Source: Paratinospora sagittata (lineage: Eukaryota; Streptophyta; Magnoliopsida; Ranunculales; Menispermaceae). Taken from it: DNA of 64,000 bases. The DNA is taken from assembly GCA_035771175.1 (NCBI GenBank), contig CM069600.1, positions 8,641,729 to 8,705,728 of the forward strand. Direction: 5' to 3'. The position numbers were made by a program, and so were the translations under genes. The notes under the pieces are model-generated. The model was given only the letters and a program-made list of their open reading frames with translations, was not told the origin of the DNA and ran no database searches. The stretch's first letter is position 1. Every line of letters starts with the position of its first letter. Positions 22,445 through 34,800 of the stretch are shown here, piece after piece.

Positions 22445-22960
22445 TTTGTCACACCCTTGGTTGCACAGCGTGCCCCCTACCCAGGTGCGAGCGCACCCCC
22501 TCGGGGCGAACGCCTAGCCATAGTACCACATAATATTGTCCTATCGCCATGTAGCAACCCAACCGCAGCTAGTCTACATCGAAACGATTATTTGTTTGCC
22601 ACTATTCATTCATGAATAGTGCAGGGCCTTCCCCAGAATCGAACTCGAGACCTCCCTTAAGGAGTCTAATTTCGCATTCTGAGTAACCATTGAACCATAC
22701 ATAAGGCCTATTGGCTCAATGGTTACTCAGAATGCGAAATTAGACTCCTTAAGGGAGGTCTCGAGTTCGATTCTGGGGAATGCCCCTGGACTGTGCAGTG
22801 TTCTGCATAGGGAAAGGACAAAGGTAGTTGGGTGCGTGCAGTGTTCTGTGGACCCCAATGAAGACAATACTGTGGATATATAATGGTTGGCGTTCGCCAC
22901 ACGGTTGAGGTCGTGGTGGTGCGCCCGCGCTCGCGGCTGCGGCCGAGGCGTGACACTTTT
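22445..22960. mobile_element. pair of tRNA-like (SINE or small foldback) units, head to head
   Basis: A GC-rich island in AT-rich DNA. A perfect inverted repeat of 65 bp (22629-22693 and 22716-22780) flanks a 22-bp loop. Each arm contains a tRNA-like Pol III promoter: A-box-like TGGCTCAATGGTTA and B-box-like GAGTTCGATTC (right arm, plus strand). Outside the perfect core the arms stay similar: the right part GGTTGGCGTTCGCC mirrors the left GGCGAACGCCTAGCC. The outer ends are TGTCACACCC (22449) and GGCGTGACA. A related single unit lies at about 45763-46000. Best reading: two inverted copies of a tRNA-derived SINE, or a foldback element. Confidence 0.6.
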
Positions 22961-24659
22961 CTTTTACCCAATATTTACAGTATGCTATTACAGTGGCTTA
23001 TATTAGTGATTATGAAACTCATGCTCATGATGATGATTCAATTCTCTTGTCGGTTTACATCTTAAAAACTTGATATGAACATAACTTATTACAAGGGCTT
23101 ATTTTTACATTACTAAAAAATGTCAATGGTTAAACACTGAAAATTTTTATCGAACAGTTGAAAAAACATAAATAAGAATGGATAAGGTAGAATAAGTAAA
23201 AGATACAAGTACACGGTCAAGCCAAAAAAGACAAAAAAGATAAAAAAAAAATTAATTTTAAGTTATTAAGATTGTTAAGCTCTGCATTAGTAAACTTTTT
23301 TTTTTTTTTAAATGACTAAAGCTCTAAATCATAAATATATAATTGTAAAATTTATGACTTTGAGACTAATACTAGAGTTCGATTTGGGTCGGGTTATTCA
23401 ATTTATATGAGTTGAATCCATGACCCAACCCAAACCGACCGAATTAAGTATTTTAGAACCCAACCTAATCCAAACTACCTATTTAACCCAACTCAAACTA
23501 ACCAAAAAGGTTAGATTCAATCAGGTTAATCGGGTTGATGAACACCCCTATACTTCACCGTCCACGTGAGCTTCCTTGATTTAATCTTAAAAAAAATGAA
23601 ATAAATTAATTAATTAACTTAAATAAAACATCAAACACCAACTTAATAAATAAATAAAGGGAAACAAAACATCAATTATTCTTGAAAGAGTACACACTTG
23701 TGTCTTTTATTAATCCACAAAAGTATTAGATTTATCAAAAAACACTAAAATTAAGATATTGTAATTAAAACCTCAATTTCAGACATTTTATTATTTTTTA
23801 ATTGTGTATTAAAAACTCTAATAAGGTTTTTTTGTATCATAAAAAATATTTTCTGTACCCATATTTTTTATAAATTTTTAATAATGATATACAAAAAAGT
23901 AGATATGAAAAATGTTTTTAGTGGGTTCATTTATAATTTCCCTTTAAATATTGTTATCAAGTATAGGATATCGATAAAAAAAAAGGATATTAATTTATTA
24001 AAAATCTTAGAAATCAATTATATTGATATTAAAAAAAACATTTTCATTTATTTATTAAAGGATATTTTGGATCGCCGAAACTTGTTTTTTTGTGGCGTAC
24101 TTTTTCTCCAAGTTTCACGCCGCAACTTGGACTGACATTAAAGAATATATTATATATTATCACATGCACATAAATTAGTTGGTCTTGACTAAATGACAAG
24201 CTGCTTGGAGTAGCATTTAAACCCACTTACATATCTACATCACGAATCTTCCTAAATGATCACTCTATTGATTGATAGAATGCTTTCGGCATTGAAAAAT
24301 TTGATAACAATGAAAATCCATAAACCGACTTGCATATCTACACGCATTCCCCACGCGTCAAATGACAAAAGCATTCAACCCACTTGCATAACTGACATAG
24401 TGCTCTGTGCTTTGAAAGGATAGACTTGTGTCTTTTATTAAACCAAAAAGCATTAAATTTATAAAAAATTACTAAAATTAAGATATTGTAATTATTTAAA
24501 ACTTCAAGTTTGAACATTTATTATTTTTTATGATTTATTTTAATAAAATATAAGCTTAAATTAGAAAAATAACCAAATTATCAATAATCGTATAACAAAT
24601 TGATAACTTTTTATGTATACTTTACAGTAGAAGTTAAAAATAGAAAGAGTAAAAAGAAA
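22961..24659. other. AT-rich intergenic DNA, no gene recognised
   Basis: Contains a GGTTGGGT/AACCCAACC-rich block with inverted character (about 23385-23560) and A/T tracts. A phrase GTGTCTTTTATTAA...AAAAGTATTAGATTTAT at about 23700-23740 recurs at about 24428-24460, suggesting a local duplication of roughly 730 bp period. Short open frames lack any domain. Confidence 0.45.
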
Positions 24660-25290
24660 AAAAGTTATCTTAACCATATATCAAATTCTGAAACTCATTC
24701 CAGTCTCTACAATATGTCAAAACAAGTACTTCCTAAATCACAATTCTCTACAATTTTGTAGTAAAATTAAAACCTACCTTTCCCAATACCCATTACCCAT
24801 TTCATACAATCAAACCATAAACCCATCTCTACAATTAAACAAATTTCTGATGAAACATTTGAGATGAAAAGAAACATAAATTACAGAAATAAAAAAATAG
24901 GAATATCTTGGGTCGAATATATTAAAATAAAAAAAATAAAAAAAAAACGATGAAAAAAGAGGAAAAAGAAGATGGGAGCTGAGTATCAATGATCTAAATA
25001 GAAGAAATGAAGAAGAAGAAGAAGAAGAAGAGGGTTTAGATCAAAAAATGGCAAAAACATGGAAGCTCATGAGCTTGATTCTTTTTCCATGTAATTATTA
25101 ATGCATTACAAGAATATTACCTCCTCTAAATTTGAGTTGTCGTCTGATCTACTACTTGAGCTGCCTCTCCATCATCACCATCTCTCATTTCCTGCACGGT
25201 TCACAAATGTGTCTCATATTTAATTGTTTCATTATACCAATGAAGCTTTTGAGTTTTGAAACAAGCCTAGCCTTCTCCATTTGTAGCACT
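24660..25290 (-). pseudogene. tandem membrane-protein family, copy D (exon 1 deleted)
   Basis: The shared non-coding text of the family (CTCTACAATTTTGTAGTA, TTCCCAATACCCATTACCCA, GAGCTGAGTATCAA) is present. Exon 2 lies at about 25126-25196, after acceptor CGTGCAG (EMRDGDDGEAAQVVDQTTTQ), and then has an in-frame TAG before the GTAATA donor. The roughly 240-bp exon 1 region is missing: text corresponding to its two sides is joined near 25240. It cannot encode the family protein. Confidence 0.55.
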
Positions 25291-25319
25291 CACTATGTCA
25301 GATACATATAATTAAACAA

Positions 25320-25843
25320 ATTTCTGTGTCACTACAAATGAAGTTCATTTGTAGTAAAAAATCTATCTTTCCCATTTCAAATAATCAAACCACAAACCAT
25401 CTCTATAATTAAACAAATTTCTGATGAAACATTTGAGATGAAAAGAAACATAAATTACAGAAATAGAAAAATAGAAACATCTTGAGCCGAAAAAAAGAAA
25501 AGAAAAAGAAGGATGAAAGAAGAGGAAAAAGAAGATGGGAGCTGAGTATCAATCATCTAAATAGAAGAGAAGAAGAAGAAGAAGAAGAAGAGGGTTTAGA
25601 TCAAAAAATGGCAAAAACATGGAAGCTAGCTAAGCAGTGCATCCATCACAAGATTACCTCCTGGACTGGAGTTTGATTTTGTACTATGATATCTTTGACT
25701 GGAGTTGGATTTTGTACGATGATTTCCACTGGTAATTGTATCTCTCCATCACCGTCGCCATTGCCATCGCCATGGCGAAACATAGTTCTGAAAAACTCGA
25801 AGCTAGACTTCAACAGAGACGTTGTTGTTGTCATCAATCTCAT
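25320..25843 (-). pseudogene. tandem membrane-protein family, copy E (exon 1 intact)
   Basis: Exon 1 spans 25658-25843: ATG at 25843, 62 codons, encoding SSFEFFRTMFRHGDGNGDGD and then two VEIIVQNPTPVKD / IIVQNQTPVQE modules, ending CAGGAG before a GTAATC donor. Downstream intron-like text continues to about 25320, where it meets copy D. No exon 2 or membrane exon belonging to this copy is visible, so it looks like a 5' fragment with an undamaged first exon. Confidence 0.5.
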
Positions 25844-25899
25844 GAAGCTTTTTAGTTTTAAGAGAAGCTTAGCCGTTCTCGCTCCATTTTATACATTAT

Positions 25900-26724
25900 T
25901 TTTGGATAAAAGAGTATTGACGACGAGTGACGACTCCGGACCTGACGGGTGAAAGTCTGCGGGCAAGAAAGAAAGAATATAGAAAGCAGATATGATTACA
26001 AGATAATGGAGATCAAAGGGCAAAAATTCAAGAGGAGAAGAAGAGGAAGAAGATCAATAGCAGTTCCATTTGCCTTCTCCAAGTTAGAACTATGAGTTAG
26101 TGAAGCTGTAAGTTAGTTATGCTGTTGAGTTATAAATAGGTTGTAATACTTCATTCTTTAGTTGTTGATTTCCGTCCACTGATCTCTTTGTTTTAGTTTT
26201 CTTCTAGTTTTCTTGTTATTCTTGATTGTTTTCACAATCTTTACTCTCCAAGATCCTCCCCCCTGGAGTTTTGCATCTTCTGTGAAGTGACGCTATGGGC
26301 GTCTGTTTTGCCAGGCCCTAGTCGTTAGAGCCTGGCTCCATTGAACCCAAAAAAAAAACAAAAACAAAAAAAAATAGAAGAGGAAGAAGAAGATGCGGAT
26401 GGAGGATGGAGGATTGGCGAGGGAAATTCGAGTGGAAGAGAGCTTGCTATAAATAGAAATTTGTGGGGGCATTTTCTTTCAACTAATTGATTAGATTTTG
26501 AAAAATGAAAAAGAGTTGGAAAAAAACGTAGAATAATATATATTTTTTAATTGCATTCACCATGAGGTTCGCGTCCCACTAGATTCTCTATATTATTATT
26601 ATTGTCAAGAGCTTTGACAACCGAGTCATGATCCTAAAGTCGTATAGAATAAAAACATGCTAAGAACTATAGCAATGACAGAAATGATAACGAGTATTTT
26701 TTTTATTTTTGCTTAAGCGAGGTT
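25900..26724. other. intergenic DNA with an unclassified transcript-like block
   Basis: The segment 26080-26365 (GAGTTATAAATAGGTTGTAATACTTCATTC near its start) looks like an LTR or retrocopy end. It includes a hairpin CCAGGC...GCCTGG near 26310-26335 and ends in an A-rich run (26350-26373). No coding content was found. Confidence 0.35.
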
Positions 26725-27421
26725 TGTTGGATTTTGGCTTAAACATGAATTTTTTGTTATTTTAGAACATAAAACACATATTTAGAAAGTAATTAGGACT
26801 TTCTAAATATGAATAAATGTTTTATGATCTAGTTGTATTTGAATAAAGAAACCATGTTAGTGTAGAATGAGAAATCATTGTTGGTCACAATTTTTAACTA
26901 TTGTAGCTATAAAGTCTATATATAGAAGGTCTCTCATTGTTTATTGATCATCCCAATTAGTGAGTGAGATATAGAAGAATGTGAAATTTGGTCCTTGGAA
27001 GTTTTGTAAAAGAGTGTAGAGTTTAGAACTTGTGCGGATAATGCGGTTGAAGTTCTAGTTTTTTCTTTATATTATTCTTCTTTACCAAAGTCTCGGATTT
27101 GTGTACTATCTGGTATAGAAGTACTAGAAGTGTTTAATTCTTCTAAGGTACTTATTAATTGATAGTATATTGTTTTTGCCTGTAGTTTTTTTTTCTGATT
27201 TAGGAGTTTTTTCACGTATATATTTAAGCTGTGGTTGTTGATCTCTATTGTTCTTTTTTTTTATTGAATATGTGATATTGGAAGGTTTGAGTATTTTTTC
27301 TCAACAAGGTTTGAATTAAATAGGGTACCGAATATTGACGATAGCTTGATATATATTGTTGAGCCTTTATTTGAGAGTTAAGCTTTTAGGCTTAGTAGTT
27401 TTTAACATGATATCAGAGCCT
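26725..27421 (+). mobile_element. LTR plus primer-binding site, truncated Copia-type element
   Basis: The LTR-like unit starts TGTTGGATTTTGGC (26725) and ends TTTTTAACA (27407), about 683 bp. It is followed at once by TGATATCAGAGCC, one mismatch from the usual initiator-tRNA-Met primer-binding site TGGTATCAGAGC. A TATATATAGAAGG TATA-like motif is near 26918. Only 200-300 bp of leader-like sequence follow and no gag. GAGTCATGATCCTAAAGTC (26621) and GAGCCATGATCCTAAAGTC (27707) flank the block as a direct repeat. Confidence 0.65.
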
Positions 27422-27725
27422 TGATTTTGTAAGAGATCTTGAGTTTAATTCTCCTTATTGACATTTGCATTTCTTTATTCGCATAATTGATATTTCTCTT
27501 TTTCTATCTCTCTTCCGACTCTTTACGTATAGGATGAGATTGCACGTGAAGGAAAATATTAATGATAGCTTGATATTGTTGAGTAATTTTGTAATGTATA
27601 ATTATATATTTAATTACTTCTCTCATTTAACCGAATTAAAGATATATAAAATCTTATATACAGAAAAAGTAAATTTAAATTTATTGTAACCCCAAATTGC
27701 AAATGAGCCATGATCCTAAAGTCAA

Positions 27726-28557
27726 GGTATCCTTTAAGAGTCGCCGGCCTACTTGCTTTGTCATTTTTATTTCTGCACTTGCATGTCATCTTCACTAGCC
27801 GCTAATGGGCCCTAAATCTTACCAAACACGCAGTATTCTTTGAATATCGACTTCAGTATGACGTAGTGGAAGGAACGTCACTAAAATGTTTAAAAAAGAG
27901 ATGTTTTTTTATTTATTTTTTTGTAGGGCAAGAAGACAGTTTTATTCACCATGAACACACAAAACCGCTATACCCTTTTTTTCACTTCCCAATAATTCCC
28001 AATAAAAAATTAATTTCATTATTTTAATAGCAAATTTTAGTATTTCGTAAGGTTAATGTTTTTTTTTCCTCTTATATCACTAGGTATTGGTTTGTATCCA
28101 TTGATATTAATAATTTTCTATTTTCTAAATATGCGTTGTTTTAATGTAATAGAAAAATAATTTAAGCAAAAAATAATCTAATTACATTAAACATTTTGGC
28201 AATTGAAAAATTATTTAATTTTCTTTTCTTTTTTTTATAAAATTCTCTACGTTACCTAATTTAAAAAATAGGTAGAGATAGTCATTCGCAAACAAGGTAA
28301 AAAAAATGTAATTAAATTATAATAAAAAAATAGTTAAAAAATAATAAAAATAAGTGGTGGTGCACATGACAAAACAATAAAGAAGGGCCAAAAGAAGAGA
28401 ATGAAAAAGTGAAATTTAATTTTCTATTAAAATTATGAAATTAATTTTTTATTAAAAACAATAAATTATTTTTTTATTAAATGCCAATTAATTTTCTATT
28501 AAAAGACCAAATGGTTACTCTTTTTTTCGTGTCAATTTTTTGTCATTGCCTTCAATG
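27726..28557. other. AT-rich spacer downstream of the ethylene receptor
   Basis: No gene recognised. A segment at about 28105-28200 resembles 19715-19830 (TTTAATGTAAT after TTTTCTAAATAT). The receptor 3'UTR probably extends some hundred bases below 28858, but I see no decisive polyadenylation signal. Confidence 0.4.
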
Positions 28558-28857
28558 CACAGTATATAAGTTGTACAAGAAATTCATGTAATGCATCCAT
28601 TTACATCTTCTGACATAGTTGCTTCCATTGCCACGCCGCGGCCAATCCACAAATCCTGCAGCAGAAAGACTGTACAAACAAGGCTGATCACAACCCTCAT
28701 ATAATCTCTATTCCGTGCAGACATCTCTTTCTCAATTCCGGCATTATAACAACAATAACAAAAGCCTCGCCCTTCTGGGGTTGGAATTCAGGCGTCTTCA
28801 GAAACACCCTTTAATTCGTCCTTAAGAGAACCAGGAATGTATAATAATAGCCTTTGG

Positions 28858-31800
28858 TTACAACAACTTCACCGTTCGCAGAGGCCCATTCTCTAATAGC
28901 TCTAACAAAACACTTCTCATTTTTTCAAGTGAAACTGGTTTTAGTATAATTCCATCCATACCGACCCTTAAGCAATGCTCTTTTGTTGCTCTGTCAGTGT
29001 TTCCTGTTAGTGCAACGAGTAAGGGTCTTTCCCGACTTGATGCGAATCTTTCACGTATTCTTACTGCCACTTCGTACCCATCAATCCCTGGAATGGATAC
29101 ATCAATGAACACAACCTTGTGTTCTTGGGATAAAATTCGTAGACACTCTTGGCCTGAGCTCAGTGTCGTTACGTCACATCCTAGATGCACAAGAAGCCCC
29201 TTTGTTACCATCCTGCTGACCCTGTAACAGCAAAAAAAATAAAACCAATAAGGCTAAAAAGAAAATGGAATTTGGCATATGCAGATCACCATGCTCTATT
29301 GCATCTGGTTAGTGTTTAAAAGTACTGCAATTCTTTGTTTCTTTGTTTCTTTGTTTTTGCGCTTTTGTTTTTTTTTTTTTTTTTTTTTTTGACAAGAAGC
29401 AAACTTCTATGTATACTACAGTAAAGATTGATCTATACATGCATATTTTCACATCGATCCCTAGGACGACAAGGTGTTCTCCTAAAAGTACTGCATTTAG
29501 TTCCATAATTTAGTAAATAACTTCCCCTCAAACAATTGCATTGGCTTAGATGAAGAGCAAACCTACTAACTAATTGCAAGAAATTTCAGTTGCTGGCTCC
29601 AACGAACGAAAGCCATGAGGAAAGGCTGGTAATGTTCCGACTCTAGCAAAATTCATAGTATGATATTGTTGGGTCACAAGGCAAAATAAAGGTCTACACA
29701 TAACAAAATAGAAATGGGACAATTAGTTCGAATTTATCTTTTTTTGGAGCAGTTTACACTGGTTTATTCGTTGCCACGACATTGAGCAGTTTACACTGGT
29801 TTATTCGTTGCCACGACATTCCAATATTATGCTTGTCATGCAAACCTTAAAAAGTACAAGCTAAGGAAGTATGATTGTTGATGCTCATGTTGATCACATC
29901 ACATCACGTCAGTAGAAGTCCAACAAAATATGCTATAATTGTACCCTTACAATCATAATTGTCAAGAGTCTCAAATATGAACTGAATCATTTGTCAGTTT
30001 AGCAAATCAAATCCTTGTCCAATTATATAAAACCTCCCTCCCCCCTTCCAAATATATTAATAAATAAAGAGAAAGAAGAAAGGTTCATCACATCAACCAT
30101 ATCTGTATTTTTTTTTTTTTTTGAGAAGAGACAATAAAGATTAATATTAATGTAAAGTAGTGGTTACATGCAATGAACGAGCACAAGGAATGCTCAGCAG
30201 GAACAACTGCAACTAGGAAAATCTTCTACAGCCCTTATTGAACCCATAAATGACTATTCCGATAACAAAAGAGCTCCACAGTTCCAAAACCAGTCGGAGA
30301 ATGAATACCCTCCCCCCAATTTAGAGGTACATACCCATCCTGCCACTAGAATTCTAGAAGACTCCCAAACAGAAGCTACATGTCTCTGTACTTTAAAGAA
30401 GCCATCCTTTGTTAATACTACTTTTTTTTAATAGGAAACAAGAGAGAATGTATTAATAAGAAAAGAACGAACCAAACGGGGGACAAGGAGACCTCGAAAA
30501 AGGAACGAGGCTAAGCCCATTTTGACCTCAACTGACCTAAAGACAGACCCAATCCCTTGTTATAAGACACCACCCACAGTTAAGTCCTAAAACAAACTAC
30601 ATCCCATGGGGGAGGGACCCTCCCTAAAAGACCTCCAGTTGAAGACTCTTCAGTTTTTTCCAACCATATTAGCCATAACAATGCCAAAGAAGCTGTCCAC
30701 CATAAAATGTGAAAAGTGTTGGAGTGGACATGAGAATTTGGAAAGCAGAAAACATCCTTAACCAAACTTGGCAGCACTATGTCTAGATTGAACTCCTTTC
30801 TAAGCTCCCTCCAAAGGTGTTGGGCAAACAACGTTGAATTAACAAGTGGTCGATTGTTTCTCTTCCATTCTTGCATAGTACGCAATAATTCGAGGATATC
30901 TAGAGGTAAGGCCCTGCCTACGTTTTTGTAGAATGTCAAATGTGTTGATCTTTCTCTTGAAACTGATCAGAGAAAATTTCAATTTTGAAGGAATCCTGGC
31001 ATTCTAGATGAAGTTTGGATATGGAAAGAAGAGGGAGAATTAATAAAGAAAGAAAAGAAGGATTTACATGAAAAGGATTTACCGCAAGACCCTAGACTAA
31101 AGACTGTTCAGCTCCCTATTTTTGTAGAATGTCAAATGTGTTGAAATTTCTCTTGAAACTGACCAAGAGAAAATTTCAACTTTGAAAGAATCCTGGCATT
31201 CTAGATCAAGTTTTTGAGTATGGAAAGAAGAGGGAGAATTAATAAAGAAAGAAAAGAACTTACATGAAAAGGAACTCGATTTATCACAAGGCCATAAATG
31301 TTTGTCTTCAAAGAAAGTCTAATTCTCACTCTTCGACCCTAGACAAAAGTCTGTCCAGTTCCCTAATTTCTCAATCATGAGGGCTGTGAACAAAATGAAA
31401 ACTCCAAGAAATGAAGTTACTCCTAGGATTATCTTGATGGATGAAGAAGGAGATTAGCTTGAAATGCACACCTATGTATAAAGAGATGGAAATGCTGCAA
31501 CTAAGCTAGAGGAACCGCACAAAACGTCCTCCCAAGCACAGATTTCAACCCCTTTTCCAAGGGAAAATTTGATTAGGCTGAGGAACTCTGATTGGAGGGA
31601 AGCAATGAATTTCCAAGGGCTCCTATGGGTAAGTCTACTTGCTGAACCTGCGTCACAGTTAATGTCAAAGATCTCATGTCTGCTCATCATGATTTTGGCC
31701 CACAATGAGTTATGTTCCTCAGAGAACCGCCTTAACCACTTTGCCATCAAAGCCTTATTCTTAGTTGTATTACTCCCCATACCAACTCCCCCTTTCCTTT

Positions 31801-34800
31801 TGGTCGGACTACCATTTCCCAAGACACCAAGTGATCTCTGTTACCCTCATCCACCCCTTTCCACCAAAGTCCTCATCAAACTTTCAATTATGTCTGGTAG
31901 GCTCAAAGGAATGCAGAAGAGAGAGATGATATAGGTAGGTATGGCTCCAACACTTCTTGAAGCAGAGAAAATCTATGTCCTCTAGAGAGATAGCCTTTCC
32001 TCCATCTTGTGACAGCTTTTTTTTAATATTTTTGAAAACCATCTGATCCCCAAAAGCCTACCTTGTTAGTGTTGCCTCCCAGTGAAGTCCAAGGTACTTC
32101 ATAGGATATGAATCAGTAGTACAAAAACCAAAGCTGGAAGCCATATTCTCCACTAGTGAAGATGCTCACCAGTTTATCAAGTTTACAAAACATAAAAGTG
32201 TTAGGGTTTTCTCTTTACTAAGTACAAATACACCTTATTGATGGGATACATACTAAATATCCACAAGTATATATTAATAATTTCCACGCCTAATATAAAG
32301 AAGAGTGAGAGTTCAAAAGTGATAAGATCTTGGACAATTCTTCTCAATTCTAGTATTCTTCCAAAATCTTAACTAAAAAAATCCAAAATACCAAATTACA
32401 ACTTAGTGTTGATCTCCTTGTATTCTTCCAAAATCCAAAATACCAAATTGCACCCTAGTATTAACGGAGAATGATTCATACAAGCCATTCAAGCACAAAT
32501 ACAAAAAGCACAGTTAAATTTGGCCCTAGACACTCACACAATTCACGTGTTTTATTTGTTTTCTTAGTAATATAAATAAGACCACTTGTCCTAGAAGACC
32601 TGAAGGTTGAGAAGAAGAATCTTCATCTTCTTGAAGTTACTCAGTAACATTCATGAGGCTTTAAAATTCATGCGGCATGATATTTACTAATTTTGAAGGC
32701 TTTAAAATTCATGAAGCATGACAGTGCCATTTCTCACCATCTTTTCATCATTCATTGAGGAGAAAAAAAAAAAAAAAAGTCTATGTAACATTGAAGTGAT
32801 ATTTTAAATGAGAATTTTAATAGAAAGATCTCACAGGTAGTAATATGATCAAAGGAAAGACATCCGTACATAGCTCTCATGCCTCTCCATCGGCACATAT
32901 GAAAGTATCCTACCAGCTTTACTTGACATATAAGGTTCTAAAAATATGCCAAAGGGAAATTAAAACAATAAGATCTATATACTTCAGCAATGCAATTATC
33001 AACAGAAATCCAATCAGCAAGTAGCACATATAATTTAACCGTGTCTATTGAATATAAGAAGCAAATTTGCAAGAATTATGGTACTGACCCATTGTCATCC
33101 ATGATGAGAACCTTGAGGCCAGTAAAATTTGCTAACCCATTATTAGCTGACACTTGAGGTGAAAAAAAGCTCCCAGCATCATTTGAGCAATCTGCGATTC
33201 CCAGTTTTAGAATGAAGACAGCAGTACACCCTTTTCCAAGACCTTCACTTTCAATCCATATGCGCCCTTCCATGAGATTCACAAACCTGCTCGTACAACA
33301 GAGGAAAAAAAACACTGATATATGAGTTTTAATTTAAGAAAAATGAAGTGAATCAGGACAGTGACTTGTTTCGGCAAATAGAGTTCTAATAGGAACATTA
33401 ATCAAATTGATATTCTAGTTTCAATAAACAGATATGAAGAATCTAGGGAAGACATTATCACATAGAATGATGAGGTAAGAAAACCAGTAAAAATTTATAC
33501 CTTTTACAGATTGCGAGCCCAAGACCTCTGCCACAAAAATTTCTACCTCCTAGTGAATGATTTTGCACAAATTTGTTAAACAAGTTAGGCTTATCCTGAG
33601 GACTGAATCCTAATCCTGAATCCTTAACCTGAAAGAGAAAAAAAATGTAAACAAAACCACTCAATAAATGCATTATATTATATCTGGCAAATCTTGTCAA
33701 CTCTCAAGCCAACCAACCTGTACTCGCAAATAAAAGTGATTAGCAGTCGGCACTGGTAGAAAGTCAGGCATAGAAGCTTCTCTTAAAGATTCAAACTTTG
33801 CAAGAGAAGCAATGATCGAGATGCTGCCCTCTTTTGTGAACTTCACTGCGTTGCCAGAAACATTTAAGATAATTTGCATGAGACGTTTTTCATCACCAAC
33901 AGCATAAGTAGGTAAATCAGGAGCCAAACTTAATGACACTGCCAACTTTTTGACAGATGCAACTGGCTTGATCAAGTTAACAACCTGCAATGTTAAATCA
34001 CATGTTTTTATAAGAAGCCAAATCCAAAAACACTTGGAATTTGGAACCAAAGATCATTGTGTAGTTCCACATGAGACCAACCTCAAGTCTTTCCCAACAC
34101 TTACCTCTCTAAACACCGCATGAAGGTTAAATGTTTGAAGATCAAGTTCAAGGCTTCCATCTTCAAGCTTTGAAAGATCCAAAACATCATTGATCAGTGT
34201 TGCTAAAAGGTTACTACTCCTAAGAATCGTTTCAACCATCAGGCGCTGTTCAGAAGTCAATTCAGTTTCCTGAAGTAAGGAAGAAAGTGCAATGATTGCA
34301 TGCATAGGGGTTCGCATCTCATGGTTCATAACAGCCAGGAAATCATTGCGAGCACGAATAGCAGTTTCTGCTTCTCTCCTTGCTGCATCCAGTGCAACAT
34401 TTTGTTCCATAAGCAAATCCCTTGCCCTCATAGATTCCTCTAAGATTGTAGCATGTGAAAGTGCAACAGCCACCTGCAACAAAATAAGATTTCAATAATA
34501 AACATTCCAGAACCACAGATGATCAAAAGACTATTGCTACTAATGGTACAAAGCTATTTCTTGCAAATTTAAAAGCACATGGCTGGATGTATAAACAAAG
34601 CTCATGAAATTTTTTGATTTCTTTCATAGAATTTTACAGTAACTTGTGTTCAAATGTTCTGATTAAATAAAATTACAGGCCCTGTAAACCAGCCTGCTCA
34701 TTCCCAACATCTAGGAAATTCTTCATGGTAAAAGTTCAACCTCCAAAACTCATTTGAACAGATCTCACTTTCATGACACCAAAGGGGGCTCCTCCATAAA

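Larger units (their letters stand above)
29222..33088 (-). other. intron 5 of the ethylene receptor, 3.9 kb, LINE-loaded
   Basis: Donor GTCAGT after GACAATGG and acceptor CTGTTACAG; phase is preserved across it (NG|VSRMV). Much longer than the receptor's other coding-region introns. Contains a T-run at about 29367-29390, a short tandem duplication near 29745-29820 (GCAGTTTACACTGGTTTATT twice), and the LINE fragment at 30110-32190. Confidence 0.9.

Noticed and set aside
22704..22785. Functional tRNA gene
   Set aside because: A- and B-box-like words are present, but I could not form a proper cloverleaf with acceptor stem, and the sequence is duplicated in inverted form as part of a repeat.
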